The notes under the pieces were generated by a model that ran no database searches, had not been told where the DNA came from, and saw nothing but the letters and a program-made list of their open reading frames with translations. From NCBI RefSeq assembly GCF_001870905.1, contig NZ_LNDC01000095.1, positions 1 through 64,000 on the forward strand: a DNA stretch of 64,000 bases, written 5' to 3'. A program made the position numbers and the translations under genes. Shown here piece by piece: positions 1-9,176 of the stretch. Source of the DNA: Geitlerinema sp. PCC 9228. GTDB taxonomy: Bacteria > Cyanobacteriota > Cyanobacteriia > Cyanobacteriales > PCC-9228. The stretch's first letter is position 1. The number at the start of each line of letters is the position of its first letter.

Positions 1-175
1 ACGGAGTCTGCTACGAGACCAAGGCTGGACTAACCGAACGCAATCAACACGAATGTCAATTTTTGTCCAGTGATTGGGTTAGTCCAAAATATCCGCAAAG
101 TTCCAGTCCCACAGAAAGGACCGGCGACGCTTCCAGACGCCGGTTCCCTTACATCTACCTAATGTCCGTACCCAC
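1..175. other. Spacer downstream of rne, no supportable gene
   Basis: No convincing reading frame is seen on either strand. In many cyanobacteria rnhB follows rne, but no RNase HII start or motif could be read in these bases. A 10-bp inverted repeat (TGGACTAACC at 26-35 and its complement at 77-86) could form a hairpin with a 41-nt loop just past the rne stop. It has no T-tract, so calling it a terminator would be a guess. Confidence 0.5.
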
Positions 176-2350
176 CTAACTAGCAGAAGAGCGACGGCGA
201 CGGCGGCGACGGGTATCGGTAGTGGTACTTTTCTCCGTTTCTTCGTTGCTACTCGTCTTGGTGGGTTTCTCCTCCGAACGCGACCCCTCACTGCTGCCCG
301 ACTCTGCCGTTGCTGGTGTGGGGCGAGATTCGCTGGATCCCGTATGGAGGGGTTCTGCAGAGGGCTGCTGCTGGAACTCCTCCCCACTAGAAACCGGAGC
401 AGCCGTCGCTTCCTCAGATTCCGCCTCTGACGAAGCAGGGACGTTCGACCAATCGTTCCACGCCTCCGACCAGCTTGCTTCACCCTGGTCTTCACCTGGG
501 GTCTTCACCGTAACCACCGCATTCTTGGGATTCTTCACCGGTCGGTCTGCCAGAATCAAAGGCGAAATCCCCATCATGGCATACACCTGCTGCTGTTCCG
601 GGGTCATTTCCACCGTCACCTGTTCTGGTAGTTCGCTCTTGGAATCGCGGGACTTGCGGCGAAAATCTCCCCGCGAAGAAGGAGAAGGCGTTGGCATGCC
701 CTTATCCGAACGGGTATCCGGGCGAGTGCGGGAACTGTAAGCTTCTTCTTTGGGTTCCTTCGACTCCTTCGATTCCTTCGGTTCTTTAAAGTCTTTCGTT
801 TCTTTTGCCTCTTTCGGCGAAGTATCGACACTGGGAGCACTATCCGCCACAATTTCCTTTTCTTTACTTGGCATGGGCGGCGCAGGAGCTTGGGAAGTAT
901 CCGGTGCTTCCGTTTCCTCCTCGCGACCGAAGGCATCATCCCGACGACGGCGGCGACGGCGACTGCTGCTGCCCACTTCCTGATAGTTGGGATGGTTGAG
1001 CAGTTCTAACTCCTGCCATTCGCTGCCTGCTTCCACACTGGCTCGGTCTTCAATGGTCGGCAACGGCTCTTCCGGTTGCGTCGCTGGGGTGGGTTCCACC
1101 GCTGGCGTATCCCCTTCCCCAGGCAGGCGGACCAAATGTCCCAAACCGCCGCAGGTAGGACAGGTATGCCCAAACAACTCGTAAATATTTTTGCCCTGGC
1201 GTTTGCGGGTAAGTTCCACCAATCCCAACTCCGATAGCTGCACGATTTGGGGTTTGGCTTTATCGGCTTTCAAAGCATTGTTAAACTGCTCCAACACTTG
1301 CATCTGGTCCCGTCGCGAGTCCATATCGATAAAGTCCACCACGATCACCCCAGCCATGTTTCGCAAACGCAACTGGCGAGCAATTTCTGTGGCCGCTTCG
1401 CAGTTGGTCCACAAAACGGTTTCCCGGGCGGTTGCCGACCGGGTAAAGGAACCGGAGTTCACGTCGATCACCGTCAGTGCCTCGGTGGGTTCGATGACCA
1501 AATATCCCCCCGAGGGTAGTTCTACCCTGGGTTTGAGAGCTTCGCGGATGGTGGCATTCACTCGGAAATATTCCAAAACCGGGGTGCGCTCTCGATGCTG
1601 GTCGATGGATACACCCCGGGGAGATTTGCCGCGGTTCCAGTTCACCAGATGCTGTTTGACCCGTTTGTAACCGCTGGCAGAATCTACCACGATGCGGTTG
1701 ACGTCGGTACTGTACATTTCCCGCAGAACCCGCTGGATAAAGTCGTCGTCGCGGCTGAGCAACGCCGGGGCTTTGACGGTCTGGGTTTCCTGTTGGATGT
1801 TTTCCCACTGTTTTTGCAGAATTTCTAAATCTTCTAGAATGGCTTCTTCGGGCATGCCTTCTGCTTCCGTACGTACCAACATGCCCATGCCAGCGGGTTT
1901 GCTTAAAATTGCTAGAGCGCGCAGGCGACTGCGTTCGGCACTTTGGCGAATCCGACGGGAAAGGTTAACGCCCCGACCGTAGGGCATTAACACTAAATAG
2001 CGACCGGGAAGGGTAATGTTGCCTGTCAGCCGTGGTCCTTTGGTTCCCGTGGGCTCTTTCATGATTTGCACGAGGGCTTTTTGTTGCGGTGCCAGCAATT
2101 CGGTAATGGCACCGGAAGAGCGTTTGAGTCGCAAAGGACCTAGGTCGCTAACGTGGATAAATCCGTTTCTCTCTGGGTCTCCAATATTGACGAAAGCAGC
2201 GTCAATTCCGGGCAATACGTTTTCGACAATTCCCAGATAAATGTCACCAACCTGGTGCGTTCCTGTAGCAACGACGAGTTCTTGTACCCTATCTGCTTCA
2301 AAAACCGCGGCTATGCGGTGCTGTTCGGCAATAATTATTTGTTTTGGCAT
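176..2350 (-). CDS. rne: Ribonuclease E/G (cyanobacterial RNase E)
   Basis: This 724-residue endoribonuclease starts mRNA decay and processes rRNA precursors. The S1 RNA-binding region lies at about residues 35-100. The two metal-binding aspartates of the DNase I-like domain are D286 (in VIDVNSGSF) and D329 (in VVDFIDMD), and the zinc-link CPTC is at 387-390. The rest is low-complexity, charged and presumably disordered, with one Arg patch near 465 and a final stretch of seven arginines followed by SSAS. That end matches the cyanobacterial nonapeptide reported to bind polynucleotide phosphorylase. The ATG start has GAGGGA upstream at good spacing. The radical SAM gene upstream is the usual cyanobacterial neighbour, but here it lies 1.3 kb away. 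All catalytic motifs are present. Confidence 0.97.
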   Translation of the reverse strand: MPKQIIIAEQHRIAAVFEADRVQELVVATGTHQVGDIYLGIVENVLPGIDAAFVNIGDPERNGFIHVSDLGPLRLKRSSGAITELLAPQQKALVQIMKEPTGTKGPRLTGNITLPGRYLVLMPYGRGVNLSRRIRQSAERSRLRALAILSKPAGMGMLVRTEAEGMPEEAILEDLEILQKQWENIQQETQTVKAPALLSRDDDFIQRVLREMYSTDVNRIVVDSASGYKRVKQHLVNWNRGKSPRGVSIDQHRERTPVLEYFRVNATIREALKPRVELPSGGYLVIEPTEALTVIDVNSGSFTRSATARETVLWTNCEAATEIARQLRLRNMAGVIVVDFIDMDSRRDQMQVLEQFNNALKADKAKPQIVQLSELGLVELTRKRQGKNIYELFGHTCPTCGGLGHLVRLPGEGDTPAVEPTPATQPEEPLPTIEDRASVEAGSEWQELELLNHPNYQEVGSSSRRRRRRRDDAFGREEETEAPDTSQAPAPPMPSKEKEIVADSAPSVDTSPKEAKETKDFKEPKESKESKEPKEEAYSSRTRPDTRSDKGMPTPSPSSRGDFRRKSRDSKSELPEQVTVEMTPEQQQVYAMMGISPLILADRPVKNPKNAVVTVKTPGEDQGEASWSEAWNDWSNVPASSEAESEEATAAPVSSGEEFQQQPSAEPLHTGSSESRPTPATAESGSSEGSRSEEKPTKTSSNEETEKSTTTDTRRRRRRRSSAS

Positions 2351-3693
2351 TCAATTCCCTCAAAACGTAACGAAACGAATACTTCGCTCGCGACCCCTTT
2401 TCTACGGGGAAACTATTTCGCGAACGCTACGGACAAATGCTTTTTTTGGTAATTTTAGTTGCTGGATGTGGGTTCGCGAAGCGAGTTCTCAAGGAACGAA
2501 TCGCGGAAAATGGGGCAAGGGAAGTATAAAAATTTCTGATGTGACAAGGACTTTAGAGGTGGCTATCTGGTTTGCCTTTGGCCATGGATAGACGCTCCCG
2601 ACTCAGAACAGTTTGCCCACAATGGGTGGGACAAGCAGCTACGGTGTAAGGGTCTGGGAGGGCGCGATCGCTCGGAATTTTCCGTGGTTTGCTAGCCATA
2701 TCCGCCGCACGAACAATTGCGTTTCCAGGCAGTAGGTTGGCTGGCGTTGGCGTTTGAAAAATCGCTGCCAGGTCCAATCAAGGATGTACTGTTTGGTGTG
2801 CAGACCCGCAAAAAAATCCCGATAGAAATTCCTCAAAATTTCCCAAAATTGCTAGATGCAAGGAACGAAGAAAAAATGGAACTCAGCTGGCAGGTTCTGA
2901 GTGTGGTGGGGGCCGAAGAAATTTTCTCTTCCTATCTGGCATAGATGGGGACAGCAATCCCTTCTCGATGCAACCAATACTGCCTTATTTGGGGAAAACC
3001 AGTTGACCTGGCGCACCCTAACCTTGGCGAAAAGAGCTTGGAGCAACCACCAATGGGTTGGTTGTTTTTCCAGGAACAATGGTCCTTTGGGCACCGGTTG
3101 CAGACCATTGCTGCCTTGGAGGAGAGAACGAGAGAGCTTACTTGGGGCGATTGGACCCTTTCTGGATCCAACAGCCGCATATTTTTGGGCGAAGATACCT
3201 AGAAAATGTTGGTTCTAGCTGCCATCCACCGCGTCAACCTCCTGTGCCCAAGTTTTCAAAGGTGGACAGCTGGCTAGCGCTATGCCAGGAGCTTTTTCCT
3301 ACGCCCAGTACTTGCCATAGAATGGATGCGGCTGGTAGGGAGTGGCTGGCTGCGACCCAGGTGCGGACGCCATCGCTGGGGAAGGGGGAGCGCCACCTCC
3401 GCCGCGTCCATTGGGTCGGTTGTTGTCCGCTGTTCGGGCAACTTCCCCAGCGTTTCGACGCTTTTTTTACCATGCTACTCGGATTGTCCGTGCCATTCCC
3501 CTTGCAAAACCTTGGCATCGGGCTGCCGTGCTTTGGCGAAAGGGCTAGCTCCGGTCGTATGTTTTCCTGCTAGCTGGCAACCAGAGCCAACTTCTGATTG
3601 CCGGTAACGCCCAACTTTCCTTTTCAGACCAATTCAAAGGGCGAGAAAAGCTGGGCGATCGCTCTACAGGGCATTATACCCCGAGGCGTTTTC
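2351..3693 (-). other. 1.34-kb gap upstream of rne, probable long leader
   Basis: No recognisable gene is seen here. Several open frames of 60-170 codons occur on both strands, but they overlap each other and none resembles a known family. One plus-strand frame (2717-3202) is interrupted once by TAG at 2942-2944. Cyanobacterial rne is known to be autoregulated through a long 5' untranslated region cut by RNase E, so part of this stretch may be the rne leader. It could also hold an unrecognised small RNA or a decayed gene. Near rne (2380-2500) there are several short motifs of the TTCGCGAACGCTACG type, which resemble dispersed cyanobacterial repeats. Confidence 0.4.
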
Positions 3694-6354
3694 TTAGCAA
3701 AGCGGCAGTGGTTTGTTGCCGGTGACGTAGTTGGGGGGAGATGTGGCGGGTTCGTTGGCTGCCAGAATCACTTGCTGGCGGTGGGTGTGCTGCAATCGCA
3801 CTTCTTGTTGGCTTACTTGTTCCAACATCATGACCAAGTGTTCCGGACGCAGCATGTTGCCGTCGTTACGGCAGCTGCCTACATATCGCAGGGTGGCGGT
3901 TGGTGGGTTTTCGGCGGGCGCGGTGTCCAGCAGCTCTAATTCAAACAAGCGATCGCGCAGGTTAATCCATTTGGTTTTCCCAGATTTGGTGGTTTTCTGC
4001 CACCAGAGTTCGCTGCTGTTGTTAATGGCCGCCACCCACTGCTGCCATGAGGCTGCGGTATTTTCCCCAGCTGCTACGACAAGGCGATATTCCGCCTTCT
4101 CGGTAAGTTGGGTTGCTGAAGGCGCATCCAGGGGAACTTCGCGCGCCGCATATAAGGGCAGGTTCTCAGGCAGTTCTTGCTGCAGCTGCTTTAAAAATGC
4201 CTCCGGTGCCATGGGTTGGGTCAGTTCAAAATCCAGCACTTCGCCGCTGCCAGTAGCTCCCAACGAGAGGGCTTGGGCAGGGGAAATCCGCGGACCGGGA
4301 TGGTAGCCACCGGTGAAACTAATAGGCAGTGCCGCCCGACGCACGGCACGGTCGAATAATCGCATCAGGTCCAAGTGACCGATTAACGCCATATTGTCGT
4401 ATTTACCAAACCAAACCCGCAGCCGCATGGCTTTTTCCTGGCTAGGTTTTTGGTGGCCGGCAAATTTGGGAATCGGCGGGGCTGGGGCCACAACGTTGTG
4501 ACCGAATTCGGGGGTACAAACGCCGCAGTGGGAGCAAGCGTCGAAGGAACAGTCGGGCACGGTCACCGCTTCGAGTGCCCGTTGCAGGTCCTCTTGCAAC
4601 CATTTTTTATCAATGCCGGTGTTGATGTGGTCCCAGGGCAGGGGAATTTCATGCAGCTGCTTGTTTTCGCGGGAGGTTTGACTGTCAAATACGTTCCACT
4701 CGCCGTTTTCTACCTGGCGATATTTCCAGCTCAAACCAGCTTCTTCAATGGCTTGGGTCCAAGCGTGGAAGGCTTGGTCTAAATTTTCCCACCAGGCATC
4801 CATGCCAGCACCGAGTTCCCATGCCCGGCGAACCACAGAAGACAAACGGCGATCGCCCCTGCCGACAAAGTCTTCCATGGCGGAAATGCGCACGTCGGTG
4901 AAGTTGGCTTTCACCGCTTTCATGTGGCGAAATTCCTGACGCAGCATCTCTTGCTTGCGTTCAAATTCTGCGGTGGAAACGGAGTGCCATTGAAATGGCG
5001 TGTGGGGTTTGGGGGTAAAGTTGGAAATGGTAATGTTAAATTGCAGTCGCTTGCGGTTGGGCAAGCGGCATTCCCGTTGCAGCCAGCGCACGGTTTCGGC
5101 AATGCCCATTACGTCGGCATCGGTTTCCCCGGGCAAGCCAATCATAAAGTAGAGCTTGACTTTTTCCCAGCCTTGCCGTACCGCTTCTTTGATACCGTTG
5201 AGGAGGTCTTCGTTGGCAATTCCCTTGTTGACGATATCGCGCATGCGTTGCGTACCAGCTTCGGGGGCAAATGTCAAGCCCGTTTTGCGGGTGCCGCCGA
5301 TGGTATTGGCAATGTTCTCATCGAAGCGATCGATGCGTTGGCTGGGTAAGGATAGGGAAATATTTTCCCCCTGAAGGCGATTGTGAATTTCCGTTCCCAC
5401 CGCCGGCAGGGATAGATAGTCGGAACAGCTCAGTGATAGTAGGGAAAATTCGTTGTAGCCAGTTGCCCGCATGCCTTTTTCCACCGTTTCTACTACTTTT
5501 TCCGGCTCTACATCTCGGGCTGGGCGGGTGAGCATGCCGGGCTGGCAGAAACGGCACCCACGGGTGCAACCGCGCCGAATTTCAACGGTTAGGCGGTCGT
5601 GTACGGTTTGCACGTAGGGAACCAAACTAATGGCGTAGCTGGGCATGGGGGCGGCGTTGCGGCGTATGGGGCGTGCGGGTACATCCGAGCGATTGGGATG
5701 AACGGCACCATCTTCGGCCATGTCGTAGAATTTCGGTACGTAGACGCCGGGAACTTGAGCTAGCTCCAGCAGGGTTTCCGCACGCGACCAACCAGCGGCT
5801 TTGGCTTCTTCCATCACCAGACCAATTTCTGGCAGCAGCTCTTCGCCGTCGCCTAGGGCAATGAAGTCCAAAAATTCGGCGTAGGGTTCGGGATTGGAGG
5901 TGGCGGTTTGACCGCCGGCAAAAACCAGAGGGTATTCTTCCCTGGCTTCCCGTTCTTTCCAGGTTAGGGGAATGTGCGCAAGTTCCAACATTTCCAGGAT
6001 GTTGGTAGCCCCCAGTTCGTAGCTTAGGTTGAAGCCGACAATGTCAAAGTCTCGTACGGCTTGCTTGGATTCTAAGGCGAATAGGGGGATGTTTTGCGAT
6101 CGCAGTTTTTCGATCATGTCCCTACCGGGCAGGTAGGCGCGATCGCACATCTGGCGCGGTTGGGCGTTTAAAATGCTGTACAGCATGACGTGCCCAACGT
6201 TGGAAGCGCCCAGTTCGTAAATTTCTGGGTAGGAAAGTACCCAGTGGACGTTGGTGCTTTGCCAAGGTTTGTGGAAGGCACCACGTTCGTTGCCCAGATA
6301 GCGGGCAGGTTGGGCGATTTCCGGTGTCAGTAGTTGTTTAATTGCGACTGTCAC
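3694..6354 (-). CDS. TIGR03960-type B12-binding radical SAM protein with C-terminal DUF2344
   Basis: This 886-residue cytoplasmic iron-sulfur protein has unknown substrate. The N-terminal part (about 1-230) is the B12-binding-like region, including the YPEIYELGASNVGH segment. The radical SAM cluster motif CxxxCxxC is at C263, C267 and C270 (RGCTRGCRFC). A TIGR03936/DUF2344 domain starts near residue 660 (MRLRVWFGKYDNMALIGHLDLMR). The length and fused architecture are standard for cyanobacteria, where this gene normally lies just upstream of rne; here the order is kept but the gap is long. The start is GTG; translation from it gives the usual family N-terminus (IKQLLTPEIAQPARYLGNE). The ribosome-binding site is weak. 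A role in RNA or cofactor modification is only inference. Confidence 0.93.
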   Translation of the reverse strand: MTVAIKQLLTPEIAQPARYLGNERGAFHKPWQSTNVHWVLSYPEIYELGASNVGHVMLYSILNAQPRQMCDRAYLPGRDMIEKLRSQNIPLFALESKQAVRDFDIVGFNLSYELGATNILEMLELAHIPLTWKEREAREEYPLVFAGGQTATSNPEPYAEFLDFIALGDGEELLPEIGLVMEEAKAAGWSRAETLLELAQVPGVYVPKFYDMAEDGAVHPNRSDVPARPIRRNAAPMPSYAISLVPYVQTVHDRLTVEIRRGCTRGCRFCQPGMLTRPARDVEPEKVVETVEKGMRATGYNEFSLLSLSCSDYLSLPAVGTEIHNRLQGENISLSLPSQRIDRFDENIANTIGGTRKTGLTFAPEAGTQRMRDIVNKGIANEDLLNGIKEAVRQGWEKVKLYFMIGLPGETDADVMGIAETVRWLQRECRLPNRKRLQFNITISNFTPKPHTPFQWHSVSTAEFERKQEMLRQEFRHMKAVKANFTDVRISAMEDFVGRGDRRLSSVVRRAWELGAGMDAWWENLDQAFHAWTQAIEEAGLSWKYRQVENGEWNVFDSQTSRENKQLHEIPLPWDHINTGIDKKWLQEDLQRALEAVTVPDCSFDACSHCGVCTPEFGHNVVAPAPPIPKFAGHQKPSQEKAMRLRVWFGKYDNMALIGHLDLMRLFDRAVRRAALPISFTGGYHPGPRISPAQALSLGATGSGEVLDFELTQPMAPEAFLKQLQQELPENLPLYAAREVPLDAPSATQLTEKAEYRLVVAAGENTAASWQQWVAAINNSSELWWQKTTKSGKTKWINLRDRLFELELLDTAPAENPPTATLRYVGSCRNDGNMLRPEHLVMMLEQVSQQEVRLQHTHRQQVILAANEPATSPPNYVTGNKPLPLC

Positions 6355-6738
6355 GGCAAAACTCGGTTAAAATCCTCTATCAATCCCTTATTTAAAACTC
6401 GCTTTGGCAAGTCCTACCCACCTACCCCACCCACGTTTCAGTGGGGAAACTTCCCATTTGGTCGTCAGTAGCGAACCCGATTTGCGGCCAGTGAAGTAGG
6501 GGATAGTACGTTGCGATCTTAACAGCTTTCTTCCTTTTGTGTGAATGACAACTGTTCCCTTGGGACCATCGCCCAGGTGGCTAACCGCTGCACGGGCTGG
6601 CGGTGCCATTTTTCTATGCTCCCACGCCCAAATACCACTATAGCAGCGATCGACATCACCACGTGCAAGCAACCGCGATCGCAGAATTTCTTCACCAATC
6701 GCTAGAGCATAGTAATATCGATTTCAATATATCCAACC
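6355..6738. other. Intergenic region with a hairpin, no gene seen
   Basis: A 94-codon minus-strand frame here resembles no family and is not called. The clearest structure is the inverted repeat CCCCAC (6425-6430) / GTGGGG (6441-6446), within a pyrimidine-rich run of CCTACC and CCCACC motifs. It resembles the hairpins near ends of IS200/IS605-type elements, but no transposase is present. The region also separates the divergent starts of the radical SAM gene and the small gene at 6739, so both promoters should lie here. Confidence 0.4.
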
Positions 6739-6933
6739 ATGCAAGCTACTGCTGCTATTCGACGATTGGTAGAAACAGCGCTGCACATTAAGCAGCTTAC
6801 CCCAGAAATTGAGGAAAGGATCAACTACGAATTAACCCGTAGCGGATACATTTCTGATATCGACTACGAGGCTTTGGAACTTTTAATGGAGGAAATGGAT
6901 GCCGGGCGTATTAAGTTGGTTCCTAGCCGCTAG
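6739..6933 (+). CDS. Small conserved cyanobacterial protein, unknown function
   Basis: This 64-residue acidic protein has no signal peptide, membrane segment or metal-binding motif. The core, with TPEIEERINYELTRSGYIS followed by DYEALELLMEEMDAGRI, resembles a short conserved hypothetical protein found in many cyanobacteria. Its composition predicts an all-helical fold. The ATG at 6739 gives the usual length; no strong ribosome-binding site is visible. It stands alone between divergent and co-directional neighbours. Function is unknown. Confidence 0.75.
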   Translation: MQATAAIRRLVETALHIKQLTPEIEERINYELTRSGYISDIDYEALELLMEEMDAGRIKLVPSR

Positions 6934-6973
6934 GAATCCCAAGGCAAGCGATCGGTTTGCAATTGTTAGCTCT

Positions 6974-7002
6974 ACTTATTCCTTCAATTCAAAAAAATAA
7001 GT
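6974..7002 (+). terminator. Possible weak hairpin after the 64-residue gene
   Basis: ACTTATT (6974-6980) and AATAAGT (6996-7002) form a 7-bp stem around an A-rich loop, 41 nt past the stop codon. The stem is AT-only and no T-tract follows, so terminator activity is doubtful. Confidence 0.25.
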
Positions 7003-7147
7003 CGGAGGATTATTATAGCATACCTGTCAATAAATTCCGGGAAAAAACAATTTCGCCTGGGGCACATATAGGGTAAACTGGCGATCGCAAAGCGTTTCTA
7101 GAAGACAACACAACGCTTGCCATGCGTGTCTCTCCCATCAAGCCAGA

Positions 7148-8326
7148 ATGGACATTCAGTTTGCCAAACGTTTGGAAAAAATTCCGCCCTATTTATTTGC
7201 CCATCTCAATCGCAAAAAAAACGAATTAATCCAACAAGGCGTTGATATTATCAATATAGGAGTAGGAGATCCCGATCGCTGTCCGCCTTCCCCAATTTTA
7301 GAAGCGATCCATACAGCCGTTGACCGCACCGACACCCACAATTACCCCCCCTACAACGGCACCGCAGAGTTTCGGGGAGCTGCCGCTGCTTGGATGGCGC
7401 GTCGTTTTGGCGTCACCCTCGACCCACAAACGGAACTGCTAGCCTCCCTCGGGTCAAAGGAAGCCATTCATAACACCTTTTTGGCTTTTGTAGACCCAGG
7501 AGATTTCACGCTCCTGCCAGACCCCGGCTATCCTGTTTACCGCACATCCACAATTTTTGCTGGTGGCGAAGCCTTTTTCCTCCCCTTGCTGCCAGAGAAG
7601 GGATTTCTACCAGAGCTGCAAGCCATTCCCGAAACCGTTGCCCAGCAAGCCAAACTCCTGTGGGTCAACTATCCCAACAATCCCACCGGTGCGATCGCTT
7701 CTTTAGATTTTTTCACAGAACTGGTAAACTTTTGCCGGCACTACAATATTTTGCTGTGCCACGACCACGCCTACTCGGAGATGGCTTACGACGGCTACCA
7801 ACCTCCCAGCATTTTAGAAATTCCCCACGCCAAAGAAATCGCTGTAGAATTCCATAGCCTCTCCAAAACCTATAACATGACCGGCTGGCGAATCGGGTTC
7901 GTTGCCGGCAACGCCACCGCCATTCGCGGCATCAGCCAAGTCAAAACCAACGTCGATTCCGGCGTTTTCAAAGCCATCCAGGAAGCTGCCACCGCTGCCT
8001 TGTCCACCTCACCCTTGCCGCAACTGCAAAATACTTTACAAACCTACCAAAAAAGACGCGATATCCTCATAGAAGGACTGCGATCGCTGGGATGGCAGCT
8101 AGAGCCCCCCAAAGCCACCCTCTATGTTTGGACGCCAGTGCCCGCCGGCTATACCTCCATAGAATTTTCCAATATGATGCTAGAAAAATGCGGCATTTTG
8201 GTCCCGCCAGGCAGCGGTTACGGCAACTACGGCGAAGGCTTTTTCCGTATTTCCCTCACTGCGCCCACTTCTCGGCTGACTGAAGCTATCCAGCGGATGG
8301 AGGAGGCTGGAGTTTACTATCAGTAG
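7148..8326 (+). CDS. LL-diaminopimelate aminotransferase-like PLP enzyme
   Basis: This 392-residue fold-type I, class I/II aminotransferase is cytoplasmic. The pyridoxal-phosphate lysine is K240 in SLSKTYNMTGWRIG. The NYPNNPTGA motif lies near residue 174, and the early GVGDPD motif at about 38-43 belongs to the substrate region. The N-terminus (FAKRLEKIPPYLFAHL) resembles the DapL2-type LL-diaminopimelate aminotransferases, which make LL-diaminopimelate for lysine and peptidoglycan synthesis in one step. Related sequences include aspartate and aromatic aminotransferases, so the exact substrate is not proven. The ATG has only a weak ribosome-binding site, and an upstream ATG at 7122 is out of frame. 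The gene appears monocistronic. Confidence 0.85.
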   Translation: MDIQFAKRLEKIPPYLFAHLNRKKNELIQQGVDIINIGVGDPDRCPPSPILEAIHTAVDRTDTHNYPPYNGTAEFRGAAAAWMARRFGVTLDPQTELLASLGSKEAIHNTFLAFVDPGDFTLLPDPGYPVYRTSTIFAGGEAFFLPLLPEKGFLPELQAIPETVAQQAKLLWVNYPNNPTGAIASLDFFTELVNFCRHYNILLCHDHAYSEMAYDGYQPPSILEIPHAKEIAVEFHSLSKTYNMTGWRIGFVAGNATAIRGISQVKTNVDSGVFKAIQEAATAALSTSPLPQLQNTLQTYQKRRDILIEGLRSLGWQLEPPKATLYVWTPVPAGYTSIEFSNMMLEKCGILVPPGSGYGNYGEGFFRISLTAPTSRLTEAIQRMEEAGVYYQ

Positions 8327-8575
8327 ATTTTGAAAAGAGGGAGATCCTTGCCAGCCATAAGCCAAACCTGCAAAATTTTTTAGACGATAATGGCTACCAA
8401 CATGGAACCGATATTGGCGTTGCTATAAATGATTTTAGAAATTTCTAAGTTTCCGTAGCGTCAAGAGAACCCAAACCCATTGGCAGGGGGGGCGGTGGTG
8501 CTGCCCTCTTTTGAGACGGATAACCCAATCTCTTATCTTGGTAGAAGTTGAGGGCAACAACCTGACGACGTAACC

Positions 8576-8665
8576 TTACCAGCCGCTACGTCCCCAAACC
8601 ACAAGGGCAATCGAGAAGGTGAACATGGCTAGCAAAGCAGCCCAGCCAATACTCAGAATATCCAT
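8576..8665 (-). CDS. petN: Cytochrome b6-f complex subunit VIII (PetN)
   Basis: This 29-residue single-span thylakoid membrane protein is a small subunit of the cytochrome b6f complex, which carries electrons between the photosystems. Codon-by-codon reading gives [13 protein letters not shown], then a hydrophobic helix, then the end VVWGRSGW and TAA. This matches the PetN family, which has MDILxxGW at the start and VVWGRNG near the end. GAGGA lies upstream of the ATG at suitable spacing. The gene is divergent from the membrane-protein gene at 8745 and convergent with the aminotransferase. It is too short for most automatic gene calling. Confidence 0.95.
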   Translation of the reverse strand: MDILSIGWAALLAMFTFSIALVVWGRSGW

Positions 8666-8744
8666 ACAATTCCTCGCAAATAAAACAATGAAACGGCTAC
8701 AGGATATCTATCAGAAATAATTGTAATGCAAAGAGGGGGAAGCT

Positions 8745-9170
8745 GTGAAATTCGGATCTGAGTTGGATGCCATGCAAAGATGGGAATCTTTCAAAGCAGG
8801 TGCGATCGCTGCTACGGTTGTATTGGTCTTTTTCAGTTTGTTTGCCCTGGGACATCAGTGGCTGTGGCATCGCTTTTCCTGGGATTGGCAGCTACTGGTA
8901 CGTGCAGCTATGGCTGGGGGGAGCGGTGGGTTGTTTGGCATTACCTATCGCTATGCGGTGCGTACTCTCTCTAACGTACAGGTAAAATTGGGCGTTGTGT
9001 TGGCGTTTGGTTTGGTGCGTGCGTGCGGGCAGGCGGATGTGGGAATTGTCCTCACCAATGCCTTTTTAACACTGACCATTTTAGGTTCGGAAAGTCTCTT
9101 GTTATTTGCGATCGCGGGCATTACGCTAGATGTAGCCATGCAGCAAGGTTGGGTCAAACCATTTGAGTAG
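8745..9170 (+). CDS. Conserved cyanobacterial membrane protein, unknown function
   Basis: This 141-residue protein has about four hydrophobic segments: residues 18-40 (AIAATVVLVFFSLFALG), 52-75, 80-98 and 105-130. No catalytic motif is seen. The GTG start is supported by the strong purine run AGAGGGGG just upstream. Sequences of this kind are common in cyanobacteria and usually annotated as hypothetical. Its stop is only 6 bases from the convergent SDR gene's stop, with no terminator hairpin between, so the two transcripts may overlap at their 3' ends. Function is unknown. Confidence 0.75.
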   Translation: MKFGSELDAMQRWESFKAGAIAATVVLVFFSLFALGHQWLWHRFSWDWQLLVRAAMAGGSGGLFGITYRYAVRTLSNVQVKLGVVLAFGLVRACGQADVGIVLTNAFLTLTILGSESLLLFAIAGITLDVAMQQGWVKPFE

Positions 9171-9176
9171 AATGAC

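Noticed and set aside
1-60. Start of rnhB expected after rne
   Set aside because: No frame gives the RNase HII N-terminal motif; a short stretch resembling LVAD was too weak.
79-495. 138-codon minus-strand frame rich in Arg
   Set aside because: It lies in another frame over the rne 3' end; its Arg-rich content comes from the repetitive codons there.
3058-3573. 171-codon plus-strand frame in the rne upstream gap
   Set aside because: Other long frames overlap it on both strands, it has no recognisable domain, and its composition is Cys/Trp/Pro-heavy as in chance frames.
6388-6672. 94-codon minus-strand frame
   Set aside because: The Arg/Gly-rich sequence has no family match and lies over a structured spacer; at most it marks a relic.
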